A stretch of DNA of 64,000 nucleotides, taken from the NCBI RefSeq assembly GCF_000373485.1, contig NZ_KB891589.1, positions 88,959-152,958 of the forward strand, given 5' to 3'. Of the stretch, positions 57,072-64,000 are shown piece after piece. The position numbers were made by a program, and so were the translations under genes. Position 1 is the stretch's first letter. The number at the start of each line of letters is the position of its first letter. The stretch is from Dasania marina DSM 21967 (GTDB taxonomy: Bacteria > Pseudomonadota > Gammaproteobacteria > Pseudomonadales > Dasaniaceae). The notes beneath the pieces were generated by a model that did no database searches, was not told the origin of the DNA, and saw nothing but the letters and a program-made list of their open reading frames with translations.

Positions 57072-57686
57072 ATGCATTCACATCAGCAGGGCTTCAGCCT
57101 CATAGAGCTACTAGTCGTGCTACTCATCATTGGCTTTGGTATCGGCATGGTTGCCGTTAACGTAGGATTGGGTGATGACGACGCTCGCAGCCAAGCAAAG
57201 CAATTTGCTAACCTCAGCGCCATGGTGGCCGACGAAGCGGTGATTAATCAACAGCCCTGGGGTATAGATATTTTTCGCACCAATGATGCGCCCGCTAATA
57301 ATGGCGGCGTTGATGATGAAGTGTTTGCCTATCGCTGGTTGCAACGAGTGTATTGGGCTCCAGCTGAAGAGAGTAACGAGCAGCCGCGCTGGTTATGGCT
57401 GCCGGTAGCGCCTAAAGAAATAGAAGCAGAATTATTCTTTTCGTCACAACTTACGCTGCGTTTAGAAATGGAAAGCATAGAGCTGCAGATAGGGCAAAAA
57501 GTACCGGTAGAAAAAAAACCAGAAAACCAAAAAATAGAGATAAAACCCGATATTTATTTTTGGGGTAATGGCGAAATTACACCTTTTAAAGTGCAGTTCT
57601 ACAGCCGCGATGGCGAGCAACTACTGCATACTGTTAGCGGTGATTTACTGGGCCGTATAGCCTTAGATTTACCCAATGATGAATAG
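57072..57686 (+). CDS. gspH: Minor pseudopilin GspH
   Basis: A 204-residue pseudopilin: prepilin site G-FSLIELLV then a TM helix and a GspH domain with DDARSQAKQFANLSAMVADEAVI. The frame opens 40 codons earlier through the REP-like repeat; the ATG at 57072, a few codons before the peptidase site, is the real start. It joins the pseudopilus tip complex. Its stop overlaps the gspI start. Confidence 0.93.
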   Translation: MHSHQQGFSLIELLVVLLIIGFGIGMVAVNVGLGDDDARSQAKQFANLSAMVADEAVINQQPWGIDIFRTNDAPANNGGVDDEVFAYRWLQRVYWAPAEESNEQPRWLWLPVAPKEIEAELFFSSQLTLRLEMESIELQIGQKVPVEKKPENQKIEIKPDIYFWGNGEITPFKVQFYSRDGEQLLHTVSGDLLGRIALDLPNDE

Positions 57687-58095
57687 CATAAACATAATTA
57701 GATGGTGCAAGCATAAAAAACAACGAGGCTTTACCCTCATAGAGGTGATGGTGGCTTTGTTTATAGTCGCTACGGCCGTTTCGGCCTTAATGCTCAAAAT
57801 GATGAGTTTGGTTGATGACACCATTTACTTAGATCAAAAAACGGTAGCCCAGTGGGTGGCATTAAACCAAATTGAGTTACAGCGTATTAGCAATAAAAAT
57901 AGCAATACCGTATTAAAGGATGAAAAGAGCGGCCAAGAAGATATGGCCAACCGCAGCTGGTATTGGAAAATAAAACCGATTAAAACGGCTAACCAAGGCT
58001 TTATCCAAATGCAGGTGTCGGTGAGCGACCAGCCCAATAGCGACCAGCCTTTGGTAACAATAATGGCCTTAGCCGATAGTTTCCATCGTCGCTAA
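57676..58095 (+). CDS. gspI: Minor pseudopilin GspI
   Basis: A 139-residue pseudopilin with the site G-FTLIEVMVALFIVATAV after a basic leader (KHKKQR). The mature region ends in the GspI strands (RSWYWKIKPI, QVSVSDQ). GspI nucleates the tip complex with GspJ and GspK. It overlaps the end of gspH by 11 bases. Confidence 0.94.
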   Translation: MMNSINIIRWCKHKKQRGFTLIEVMVALFIVATAVSALMLKMMSLVDDTIYLDQKTVAQWVALNQIELQRISNKNSNTVLKDEKSGQEDMANRSWYWKIKPIKTANQGFIQMQVSVSDQPNSDQPLVTIMALADSFHRR

Positions 58096-58096
58096 T

Positions 58097-58729
58097 ATGA
58101 AAACATACATATCTCAACAAAAGCAGCAGCAAGGTTTCACCTTAATAGAGGTGGTGCTGGCTATGGCTATCACCGCTTTTGTGGCGGCTTTGGGTTACAG
58201 TGCCATTAGTACGGCTATTAGCACTGCCGAACAACATGAATTAAAAGCGCAAGAGCTTAGCGATGTGCAGCTGGCCCTAACTGTATTAGAGCGCGATATA
58301 CGCAATGCGGTAGCGCGGCCCATCATCGATGAATACAGCCATGAGCAGGCGGCGTTGAGTGGTGGAGATTTAGCCGAGTTTCCGCTGCAACTGACCCGGC
58401 GCGGTTGGACTAACCCCAGCGAGATACGCCGCGGTGAATTACAGCGCGTGCGTTATGAGTTTAGCGATAACACCTTATGGCGTGAGCATTGGCTGGTGTT
58501 GGATAGGGTAGATGAAGATAGCAGCAAGCAGCGCGTAAAATTAATTGCTGATGTCGAGAGCTTTGAACTGCGTTTTTTAAAACCCGATGCCACCGCGAGT
58601 AATGATATAGGCGGCGAATGGCAGGCCAATTGGGATGAGACGAAATTACCCGCAGCTTTGGAAATAAAGCTACAACTAAATCGTTTTGGCTTAGTGAGGC
58701 GTGTCTTTGAAATACTTAGCACGCCCTAA
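58097..58729 (+). CDS. gspJ: Minor pseudopilin GspJ
   Basis: A 210-residue pseudopilin with the site G-FTLIEVVLAMAITAF after a Gln-rich leader. The mature domain contains LQLAL-type DVQLALTVLERDIRNAVARPI, a family signature, and LRFLKPDA further on. It starts one base after the gspI stop and overlaps the start of gspK. Confidence 0.94.
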   Translation: MKTYISQQKQQQGFTLIEVVLAMAITAFVAALGYSAISTAISTAEQHELKAQELSDVQLALTVLERDIRNAVARPIIDEYSHEQAALSGGDLAEFPLQLTRRGWTNPSEIRRGELQRVRYEFSDNTLWREHWLVLDRVDEDSSKQRVKLIADVESFELRFLKPDATASNDIGGEWQANWDETKLPAALEIKLQLNRFGLVRRVFEILSTP

Positions 58730-59708
58730 CATCGCCAAGGCGATTAAAAAACAAGCCGGCGCTGCCTTGGTGGTGGCCCTGCTTATTGTGTTTATCGTGG
58801 CTTCCTTGGCAGTTACCGTAAGCAGCGATTTTTTAGTGATGTTTAGGCGTGTAGAAAACCAAATTCACGGCCAGCAGGCCTATGCGTATTTGGTGGGGGC
58901 TGAAGGTTTAGGGCGTAGTGCCGTATTGCAGGATCCTAGCTGGAGCTATGATCACCTCAGTGAAGGTATTTTGCAGCAGCCCACAGCCTTTGCTAATGAG
59001 ATTGCCCAATTTACCGGAACCTTGTCAGATATACAGGGGCGCATCAACATCAACACGCTACAGTCGGCTAGTAAAGGCTCTGCAGGTGATTACACTGTGC
59101 CGCAGGAGCGTTTCATACGGCTATTACAAACGTTAAATTTGGAAGCGCCCTTGGAGCTGTTTACCGCAGAAGAAATTGCCAATGCGGTGTTTGATTGGTT
59201 GGATGTTGATAATAATGAGCGCGATCCCGGTGGTGCTGAGTCCTATTATTACAGCGAGGCCACGCCGCCAGGGCGGGCTGGCAACCGCGCTATGCAAAGT
59301 GTGAGTGAGCTGCGTTGGGTAAAAGGCATTACCCCAGAACTTTACCAAGCGCTACTGCCGCATATTACCCTATGGGGTAATGGCAAAATTAACATCAATA
59401 CGGCTACTGAAGAAGTGTTGCGCAGTTTAAACAAGCCTAAAGATTTAAGGCCTTTATCGCAGATGGACGTTGCAATTTTAGTCGAGGCGCAACAGCCCGA
59501 AGAGGGCGGCTATGACGATATTAGTGTTTTTACCCAGCCGCCTTTAGCGGATTTAAAAATAGATAGCAGTGAGCTAGCGGTGAATAGCGAAATGTTTTTA
59601 CTAAGCACTAAGGTGCTCATGTTAGATAGAGAGTACCATCTATACAGTGTTATTTTTCGCAGTAATGATAGCGCCACCGTAATAGCTAGAAGCCAGCAAC
59701 CCTTATAA
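58707..59708 (+). CDS. gspK: Minor pseudopilin GspK
   Basis: A ~333-residue protein with the atypical pseudopilin start G-AALVVALLIVFIVASLAV and the large GspK head (about 60-320: DIQGRININTLQ, VSELRWVKGITPELYQALLPHITLW, KININTATEEVLRSL). It caps the pseudopilus. I choose the TTG at 58707, seven bases after GAGG; a GTG at 58701 is also in frame but too close to it. It overlaps gspJ. Confidence 0.93.
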   Translation: MKYLARPNIAKAIKKQAGAALVVALLIVFIVASLAVTVSSDFLVMFRRVENQIHGQQAYAYLVGAEGLGRSAVLQDPSWSYDHLSEGILQQPTAFANEIAQFTGTLSDIQGRININTLQSASKGSAGDYTVPQERFIRLLQTLNLEAPLELFTAEEIANAVFDWLDVDNNERDPGGAESYYYSEATPPGRAGNRAMQSVSELRWVKGITPELYQALLPHITLWGNGKININTATEEVLRSLNKPKDLRPLSQMDVAILVEAQQPEEGGYDDISVFTQPPLADLKIDSSELAVNSEMFLLSTKVLMLDREYHLYSVIFRSNDSATVIARSQQPL

Positions 59709-59714
59709 CGAGAG

Positions 59715-60980
59715 ATGACTGTGAACACACCAACACCCAATAACGCAGCAGCTATTGCCATGGTTAAAGCCAGCGTGCAGGCTAACGGCGAGCCTTATTA
59801 TCAATGGCTAGATACCAGTAGCCAGCAGGTACACAGCGGCAGCGCGGTTGAATTAATGGCCAGCCTTAGTGCAGCTACGCAATTAGAACTTATCGTGCCC
59901 GCTCAATATTGCACACTCAAACACTACGGTTTTGAAAGCAGTGAAAGTAAAGTGCTGCGGCAAACACTGCCCTATAGTTTAGAAGATGAATTACTTACCG
60001 ATGTGGATGAATTGCATTTTGCCTTGGGTGAGCCACTACAAGAACAAGTGCCCGTTGCTATTATTAGCAGTAAGCTGTTGTCTAACTGGTTGGCAGATAT
60101 ACGTGCAGCTGCTGTTGACCGCGAGCTAGATATTAAAAAAGTTATCCCCGAATTATTAATGTTGCCTTGGTTAGAGCAGCAATGGACTTTGTGCGTAGAC
60201 GACAGTGGCAGTGACGGCGACGTAGAGCTACGTTACCTACTGCGCTCATCGGCTTATCAAGGTTTTGCCTTGCCTGCAGCGTTATTACCACAGGCGCTAA
60301 GTTTGCTTATAGCCGAGCAGGGGCTACCCAAAAGCATCGTGCTGTATTGCACTGATGCACTACGCGACGAGGTTAAAGCGGTGTTGCCAGAAGCGTTGCG
60401 CGCATTAGTGCTATGGCAAAGCGGCCATTATTGGGGGCTAATGACGGCCCAGCAAACAGCGGCCGATGAGCTTAACCTGTTACAGGCCATGTTTGCTCGT
60501 GGTTTGGCCTGGCGCAAATACTGGCTGCAGTGGCGCAAGCTGCTAGCCTTATTGGCGATAGTTGCGGTGGCACAATTAGCCTATGCCTATACCGAAAATT
60601 ATCACCTGCAAAACAAAAACCTCAGCCTGCGCAGCCAAATAGAAAGCGCCTATCGCAGCGCCATACCAAAAGGCGCGGTGATAAATGCCGAAAAACAATT
60701 AAAACGTAAAGTGGCAACCTTGCAGGGTGGTAGCGGTGAAGGCTTTGTTAGTCTGCTAGCAAAAATAGCCGCCATCACCCATACCGTGCCGGGTTTTACC
60801 ATACAAAGCATGAATTACAGCGAAAGCCAAAACGAAGTGCGCTTAACCGTATTGGCCAATAGCTTTAAAGAGGTAGAGAGTGTGCGCAGCCAGTTACAGC
60901 AACAAGGCGTGCAGGCGGAGTTAACCGGTAGCAGCAGTGAAGGGGGTAAAACCCGGGCGCGTTTGCGCTTGAGGGGTTAA
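59715..60980 (+). CDS. gspL: Type II secretion protein GspL
   Basis: A 421-residue bitopic protein. The N-terminal actin-like cytoplasmic domain (about 1-265) has LRQTLPYSLEDELLTDVDELHFALG, which binds GspE. A TM helix (LLALLAIVAVAQLAYAY) leads to a periplasmic ferredoxin-like domain (about 340-421). It couples the ATPase to the platform. It starts six bases after gspK. Confidence 0.94.
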   Translation: MTVNTPTPNNAAAIAMVKASVQANGEPYYQWLDTSSQQVHSGSAVELMASLSAATQLELIVPAQYCTLKHYGFESSESKVLRQTLPYSLEDELLTDVDELHFALGEPLQEQVPVAIISSKLLSNWLADIRAAAVDRELDIKKVIPELLMLPWLEQQWTLCVDDSGSDGDVELRYLLRSSAYQGFALPAALLPQALSLLIAEQGLPKSIVLYCTDALRDEVKAVLPEALRALVLWQSGHYWGLMTAQQTAADELNLLQAMFARGLAWRKYWLQWRKLLALLAIVAVAQLAYAYTENYHLQNKNLSLRSQIESAYRSAIPKGAVINAEKQLKRKVATLQGGSGEGFVSLLAKIAAITHTVPGFTIQSMNYSESQNEVRLTVLANSFKEVESVRSQLQQQGVQAELTGSSSEGGKTRARLRLRG

Positions 60981-60984
60981 AACT

Positions 60985-61485
60985 ATGCATGCATTACAGT
61001 CTATACAGCAACAACTGCTAGAGCGCTTTAATCAACTGAAACGCAAAGAGCAATATTACGTGGCCGCTTTGCTACTGTTGTTAGTGCCCTATGTTTTTTA
61101 TGTAGCGATATGGCAGCCCGTGCTTACCGACAATAAAAAGTTGCAGCAGGCTAATATTGTCGCGCAACAGCAGTTGCAAAATGTGCAACAACTGGCAGCA
61201 CAATATAAAAAATTACAAAACAGCTCTGGCGTGCACAATACCGACGTCAATTTGCCGCAGCTGGTGGATAGCAGCTTGCTGCGCCATCAATTAAGGCTAA
61301 AACGCATGCAGCCTTCGGCCAGTGGCGACATACAGCTGCGTTTTGAAGATGTGTCGTTTAATGACTTAGTGGCTTGGTTGCACGAGCTAGAGAGTGAGTA
61401 CGCGGTTATTGTTAAAGATGCCTCCATTACGCCGGGCAATAGTGATGGCGTAGTCAGTAGTTCTGTTCGTATACGTAAGGGTTGA
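60985..61485 (+). CDS. gspM: Type II secretion protein GspM
   Basis: A 166-residue bitopic protein with a short cytoplasmic N-terminus, one TM helix (YVAALLLLLVPYVFYVAIW), a coiled region and a small periplasmic ferredoxin-like domain (LRLKRMQPSASGDIQLRFEDVSFNDLVAWL). It pairs with GspL. It starts four bases after the gspL stop. Confidence 0.93.
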   Translation: MHALQSIQQQLLERFNQLKRKEQYYVAALLLLLVPYVFYVAIWQPVLTDNKKLQQANIVAQQQLQNVQQLAAQYKKLQNSSGVHNTDVNLPQLVDSSLLRHQLRLKRMQPSASGDIQLRFEDVSFNDLVAWLHELESEYAVIVKDASITPGNSDGVVSSSVRIRKG

Positions 61486-61487
61486 TT

Positions 61488-62252
61488 GTGTTGTTAAAGG
61501 TTTGGCAATGGCGTTATAAAGTTTATGCGCTGCTATTTTGTATTTTTGTATTAACCAGTGCTCCGGCGTCCTTGTTAACCTTACTCGTTAAAAGTGCAGC
61601 ACCCAATTTACTGCTGGGCGAGGCTCACGGGTCTTTTTGGCAGGGCAAGGTTGCCCAGGCGGCGGTAAAAATTAATGGCGGCAGTCTTTATTTAGGCAAA
61701 CTGCAGTGGTCTATTCAGCCGTTAAGCTTATTGTTACTAAGCCCCAGCATCAGTATTAAAACCGAGGCGGCAGGGCAAACCTTAATGGCAACGGCCAAGG
61801 CTTACCCTAATGGCAGCGTAAACCTAAGCGATGTGCGCGGTGAGGTGCCGGTATCGATTATCGAACCTTGGGTGCCGGTATTAATCAGCGGCCAGGTGTT
61901 TTTTGATTTTAACCGCATAGCCATTAAAGAAAACACAATTAAAAAGCTACAAGGTGCCATTAACTTACGCGACATCATCTGGCGCGGCGGTGACGTACCC
62001 ATGCCACTGGGTAATTACCAAGCGCAGCTGAGCAGCAATGCCGAAGCTATTACCGTAAACATAAGCGACAAGAATGCCCGCTTGGGTTTAGAGGGTTTGG
62101 TAAACGCCATGTTTAGTGGTGAGTATCAAATGGAGTTAACCGCAAGCGCGAGAGAGGGCTTGAACCCTGCGGTAATTAAGTCGGTGGCTTGGTTGGGTAA
62201 GAAGCGGGGTGAGGGGGTTGTGGTTATTGGGCGTAGGGGGGAGTGGAAATAA
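61488..62252 (+). CDS. gspN: Type II secretion protein GspN
   Basis: A 254-residue protein with an N-terminal TM helix (VYALLFCIFVLTSAPASLL) and a GspN domain: LGEAHGSFWQGKVAQAAVKINGGSLYLGKLQWSIQPLSLL. GspN is present in some T2SS operons only and its role is unclear. The GTG at 61488, with AAGGG 5 bases ahead, is preferred to a TTG at 61482 that overlaps the gspM stop. Last gene of the operon. Confidence 0.9.
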   Translation: MLLKVWQWRYKVYALLFCIFVLTSAPASLLTLLVKSAAPNLLLGEAHGSFWQGKVAQAAVKINGGSLYLGKLQWSIQPLSLLLLSPSISIKTEAAGQTLMATAKAYPNGSVNLSDVRGEVPVSIIEPWVPVLISGQVFFDFNRIAIKENTIKKLQGAINLRDIIWRGGDVPMPLGNYQAQLSSNAEAITVNISDKNARLGLEGLVNAMFSGEYQMELTASAREGLNPAVIKSVAWLGKKRGEGVVVIGRRGEWK

Positions 62253-62344
62253 ATTGCAGTTGGCGTGTGGTTACCGAACTACACAGTGTACAGCCAGAAA
62301 AGTTAGTCTAATATCAAGGTCAATAATTATTGCAAGGAGGCAGT

Positions 62345-62638
62345 ATGAACGTAATAAAAACAATGAAACCGGGGCAGACAGGTGCCAACCGTTTTTTACG
62401 AAAATATGGCAAGCAGTTGGTGCCTGTGCGTTATAGGCGCAAACCCAATGATAATAAAACCTATACCACTGTAGAGATTATCGTCGATGAGCGTGAATAC
62501 GCCGGTAAAGGCCTCAGCATACTAGCCAACCATACTGATAAGCGCAGGCAAAGTGTGGCCATTCCTATTGCCTTTGAAGAGTTTCAGCTACGACAGCAAG
62601 CTAAACAAATAGGTGCGCAGTGGAGTAAAAAAACATAA
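62345..62638 (+). CDS. Small basic protein of unknown function
   Basis: A 97-residue protein. AAGGAGG just upstream of the ATG is an excellent ribosome site; a TTG at 62330 is also in frame but lies before it. It starts MNVIKTMKPGQTGANRFLRK and has RYRRKPNDNKTYTTVEIIV. Short proteins with a KPGQ-x-G...VRYR...TVE layout are, to my recollection, common near mobile elements, but function is unknown. It lies next to the cassette/IS region at the right edge of the window. Confidence 0.75.
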   Translation: MNVIKTMKPGQTGANRFLRKYGKQLVPVRYRRKPNDNKTYTTVEIIVDEREYAGKGLSILANHTDKRRQSVAIPIAFEEFQLRQQAKQIGAQWSKKT

Positions 62639-62639
62639 A

Positions 62640-62741
62640 GTGTGGGTACTTTTGTATCATCAAGCGGTTGAGCTGGGCCTGATACATAGGCAGCGCCCTG
62701 ATTTGATGGCCATGATTGATGATGTGGTAATTTATGGTTAG
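62640..62741 (+). other. Possible 33-codon ORF coupled to the preceding gene
   Basis: A GTG one base after the previous stop opens a frame reading WVLLYHQAVELGLIHRQRPD, then LMAMIDDVVIYG. No ribosome site of its own; translation would need coupling. May be a gene fragment. Confidence 0.25.
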
Positions 62742-62830
62742 ATGTAGACATTTTTATGGGGCTATATATAGACATAAATGTGTAGGTATATACTTTTTTG
62801 CCTAGATCTACACTTTATGGTTAGATGTAG
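62731..62830. repeat. 17-base direct repeat just before the TerC cassette
   Basis: TTTATGGTTAGATGTAG occurs at 62731-62747 and again, identical, at 62814-62830, 83 bases apart. Related fragments (TAGACATAAATGTGTAGG, CTAGATCTACAC) lie between them. Origin unknown; it ends 20 bases before the cassette boundary. Confidence 0.6.
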
Positions 62831-62889
62831 CCATTCCCAAGAACAAACTGTTATAGCTCAAACTATTCTTCCAATCTCGGATATTTCTG

Positions 62890-63624
62890 ATGGATTATCT
62901 TATTTCACTATTATATGACCCTAATGCATGGGCGGCTTTTTTTGCGTTAACAGCAATGGAAGTTGTTCTTGGCATAGATAATCTTGTTTTTATTTCTGTG
63001 TTATCAAATAAATTACCCGAAGATCAACGCGCTAAAGCACGACGAATAGGCATCGCAGCAGCATTGGTTCTTAGGCTAGCCCTTCTAGGAATTATCGCGT
63101 CGATTGTTAAGCTTACTTACCCCGTGGTCGAGGTTTTGGGGAATTCTTTTTCGTGGAAAGATTTAATCCTAATTGCAGGTGGTTTTTTTCTGGTGTGGAA
63201 AGCAACTAAGGAAATTCACCATATCGTAGACCCCGACCCAGGCCCTGATTCATTGAATCCAACAGTTGCAACAACTGCTATCTTGGTAGTTGTGCTTCAA
63301 ATACTGGTGTTGGATATCGTATTTTCAATAGATAGTATCATTACTGCTGTAGGGATGACCGAGCATATACCAATAATGGTTTTAGCTGTTATTCTGACTG
63401 TTTTATCTATGCTTCTTGCGGCAGAACCTCTTGCGAAATTTATTCATGCCAACCCTACTATAGTCATGTTAGCACTTGGTTTTTTGCTGCTAATCGGAAC
63501 CACATTAATTGCTGATGGGTTTGGAGCTCATTTACCAAAGGGCTATATATATTCCGCCATGGCTTTCTCAGTGTTAATTGAAGGGTTGAATATGCTTTCT
63601 AGGAGAGCGCGAAAGAAACTGTGA
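62890..63624 (+). CDS. TerC-family membrane protein
   Basis: A 244-residue protein with about seven helices of the TerC family. The two signature acidic motifs are [16 protein letters not shown] (about 22-37) and [15 protein letters not shown] (about 137-151). TerC relatives handle metal ions; several export Mn2+ and were tied to tellurite resistance or to loading of secreted metalloproteins. It starts 39 bases inside the predicted cassette. Base use looks more AT-rich than the gsp genes next to it, which agrees with acquisition. Confidence 0.92.
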   Translation: MDYLISLLYDPNAWAAFFALTAMEVVLGIDNLVFISVLSNKLPEDQRAKARRIGIAAALVLRLALLGIIASIVKLTYPVVEVLGNSFSWKDLILIAGGFFLVWKATKEIHHIVDPDPGPDSLNPTVATTAILVVVLQILVLDIVFSIDSIITAVGMTEHIPIMVLAVILTVLSMLLAAEPLAKFIHANPTIVMLALGFLLLIGTTLIADGFGAHLPKGYIYSAMAFSVLIEGLNMLSRRARKKL

Positions 63625-63655
63625 TAGAAAATTATTCTTCATTAACCGGAGGGTC

Positions 63656-63734
63656 AGGCTATAACAAGGCCAAGCACACACGCCGCTGCGCGGCTGGACG
63701 TCAAAGCTCCGCTTTGCCGCCCGTGTTGGCGGCG
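63656..63734 (+). other. attC recombination site
   Basis: R'' GCTATAAC (63658-63665), L'' GCCAAGCAC (63669-63677), L' GTGTTGGC (63723-63730) and R' GTT (63734-63736). L'' and L' pair with one extra base (G63674), the extrahelical base typical of attC. The centre holds two more hairpins (GCCGC-TGC-GCGGC and CAAAGC-TCC-GCTTTG). Folded as the single strand this is a regular attC. Beyond GTT the sequence changes to an insertion-sequence-like end. Confidence 0.72.
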
Positions 63735-63736
63735 TT

Positions 63737-64000
63737 GAGGCTGTAGAAAAACTTAATATTCTCGGTGTTTTTTGATAAAATACGGCATCTACACGGAGAG
63801 TCTACATGCCAAATTTCAAATCCTACGATTACAACCAAACAGCCATGGTTGTTATTAACTTCGAAGAGCAGCTTCAGCCCAATACCTTCGAATATACACT
63901 TCATCATCTCATCAGCAACCGCCTTGATTTATCTGCCTTCAACGACAAATATAAAAACGATAAAGGCGGCCGATCAGCCTACGACCCAGCGGTACTGTTA
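63737..64000 (+). mobile_element. Left part of an IS1182-like insertion sequence
   Basis: The sequence after the attC GTT (GAGGCTGTAGAAAAACTTAA) looks like an IS inverted-repeat end, and a transposase begins 70 bases in. The right end lies outside the window, so terminal repeats and target duplication cannot be checked. The left boundary is estimated. Confidence 0.65.
63806..64000 (+). CDS. IS1182-family-like transposase, N-terminal part (cut by window end)
   Basis: The first 65 codons. MPNFKSYDYNQTAMVVINFE and the following TFEYTLHHLISNRLDLSAF and GRSAYDPAVLL match the N-terminal DUF772-type domain of IS1182/IS5-related transposases (typically followed by a KxxLFAYxxGxxSSR segment and a DDE domain, not visible here). 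ACGGAGAG lies 5 bases upstream of the ATG. Confidence 0.82.
   Translation, partial: MPNFKSYDYNQTAMVVINFEEQLQPNTFEYTLHHLISNRLDLSAFNDKYKNDKGGRSAYDPAVLL

Larger units (their letters stand above)
62851..63734 (+). mobile_element. Integron-type gene cassette carrying terC
   Basis: The 5' boundary is G|TTATAGC (62850-62857). The 3' end is an attC-like site whose R'' (GCTATAAC, 63658-63665) is the exact complement of GTTATAGC, as required for a cassette that circularised by joining G63734 to T62851. The 884-base unit holds one gene with the start 39 bases in and the stop 33 bases before the attC, which is the standard cassette design. No integrase gene is near, so this would be a lone cassette at a secondary site or a remnant array. 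Confidence 0.7.

Noticed and set aside
62731..62850. attI site with integrase-binding repeats
   Set aside because: The direct repeats and GTT resemble attI only loosely, and no intI gene is divergent from this point; a secondary cassette site is simpler.
63701..63907. Minus-strand ORF of 68 codons
   Set aside because: It lies opposite the IS transposase start and the attC end; the plus strand has the ribosome site and family match.

Overview
The window reads as chromosome of a heterotrophic, probably marine, gammaproteobacterium. This rests on gene content (complete gspC-N type II secretion operon with separate gspAB, Na+-pumping oxaloacetate decarboxylase oadGAB, a YacL/UPF0231 protein, DusC, TonB receptor plus sulfatase, glutathione-dependent formaldehyde detoxification). 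The genus cannot be fixed from the sequence alone. No rRNA, tRNA or CRISPR array was recognised.

Layout. 0-2.5 kb: tail of an aromatic catabolism locus (FAH-family hydrolase end, HpaR-type MarR regulator, AAHS-type transporter, decayed flavin reductase remnant). 2.6-9 kb: octaheme cytochrome c fused to TPRs, sulfatase, TonB-dependent receptor. 9.6-20 kb: a catabolic island with aldehyde dehydrogenase, omega-transaminase, MFS carrier, MoaF-like protein, an APH-fold kinase beside an AGXT2L-type phospho-lyase, two paralogous LuxR regulators and an SDR; the simplest reading is amino-alcohol or amine breakdown by phosphorylation, phospho-lyase cleavage and aldehyde oxidation. 20-25.6 kb: housekeeping and orphan genes (methyltransferase, Bax-like glucosaminidase, YegD-like Hsp70, orphan solute-binding protein, DTW protein, GNAT).

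25.6-34.1 kb is the most rearranged part. It holds the formaldehyde locus (S-formylglutathione hydrolase, class III alcohol dehydrogenase, divergent LysR regulator, Gfa-like protein) and a TetR-controlled SnoaL/FAD-oxidoreductase pair. Decayed copies of its own neighbours are embedded in it: a relic of the adhC-lysR promoter region, a relic of the Lon-like protease 3' end beside the intact GNAT gene, and a relic of the GNAT gene beside the intact Lon-like gene. Two convergent gene pairs have thus been duplicated and have decayed reciprocally.

34-50 kb: Lon-like protease, YacL, YciA-type thioesterase, an HDOD signalling gene cut by an in-frame stop, unknown membrane and beta-propeller proteins, GspAB, EamA exporter with a possible attenuator, a 36-residue CxxC membrane protein, DusC, and the oadGAB operon with a good terminator. 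50.5-62.3 kb: gspC-D-E-F-G-H-I-J-K-L-M-N. 62.3-64 kb: a small conserved-looking protein, then a TerC gene in what looks like a complete integron-type gene cassette (matching core sites and a foldable attC), whose attC abuts the left part of an IS1182-like element cut by the window end.
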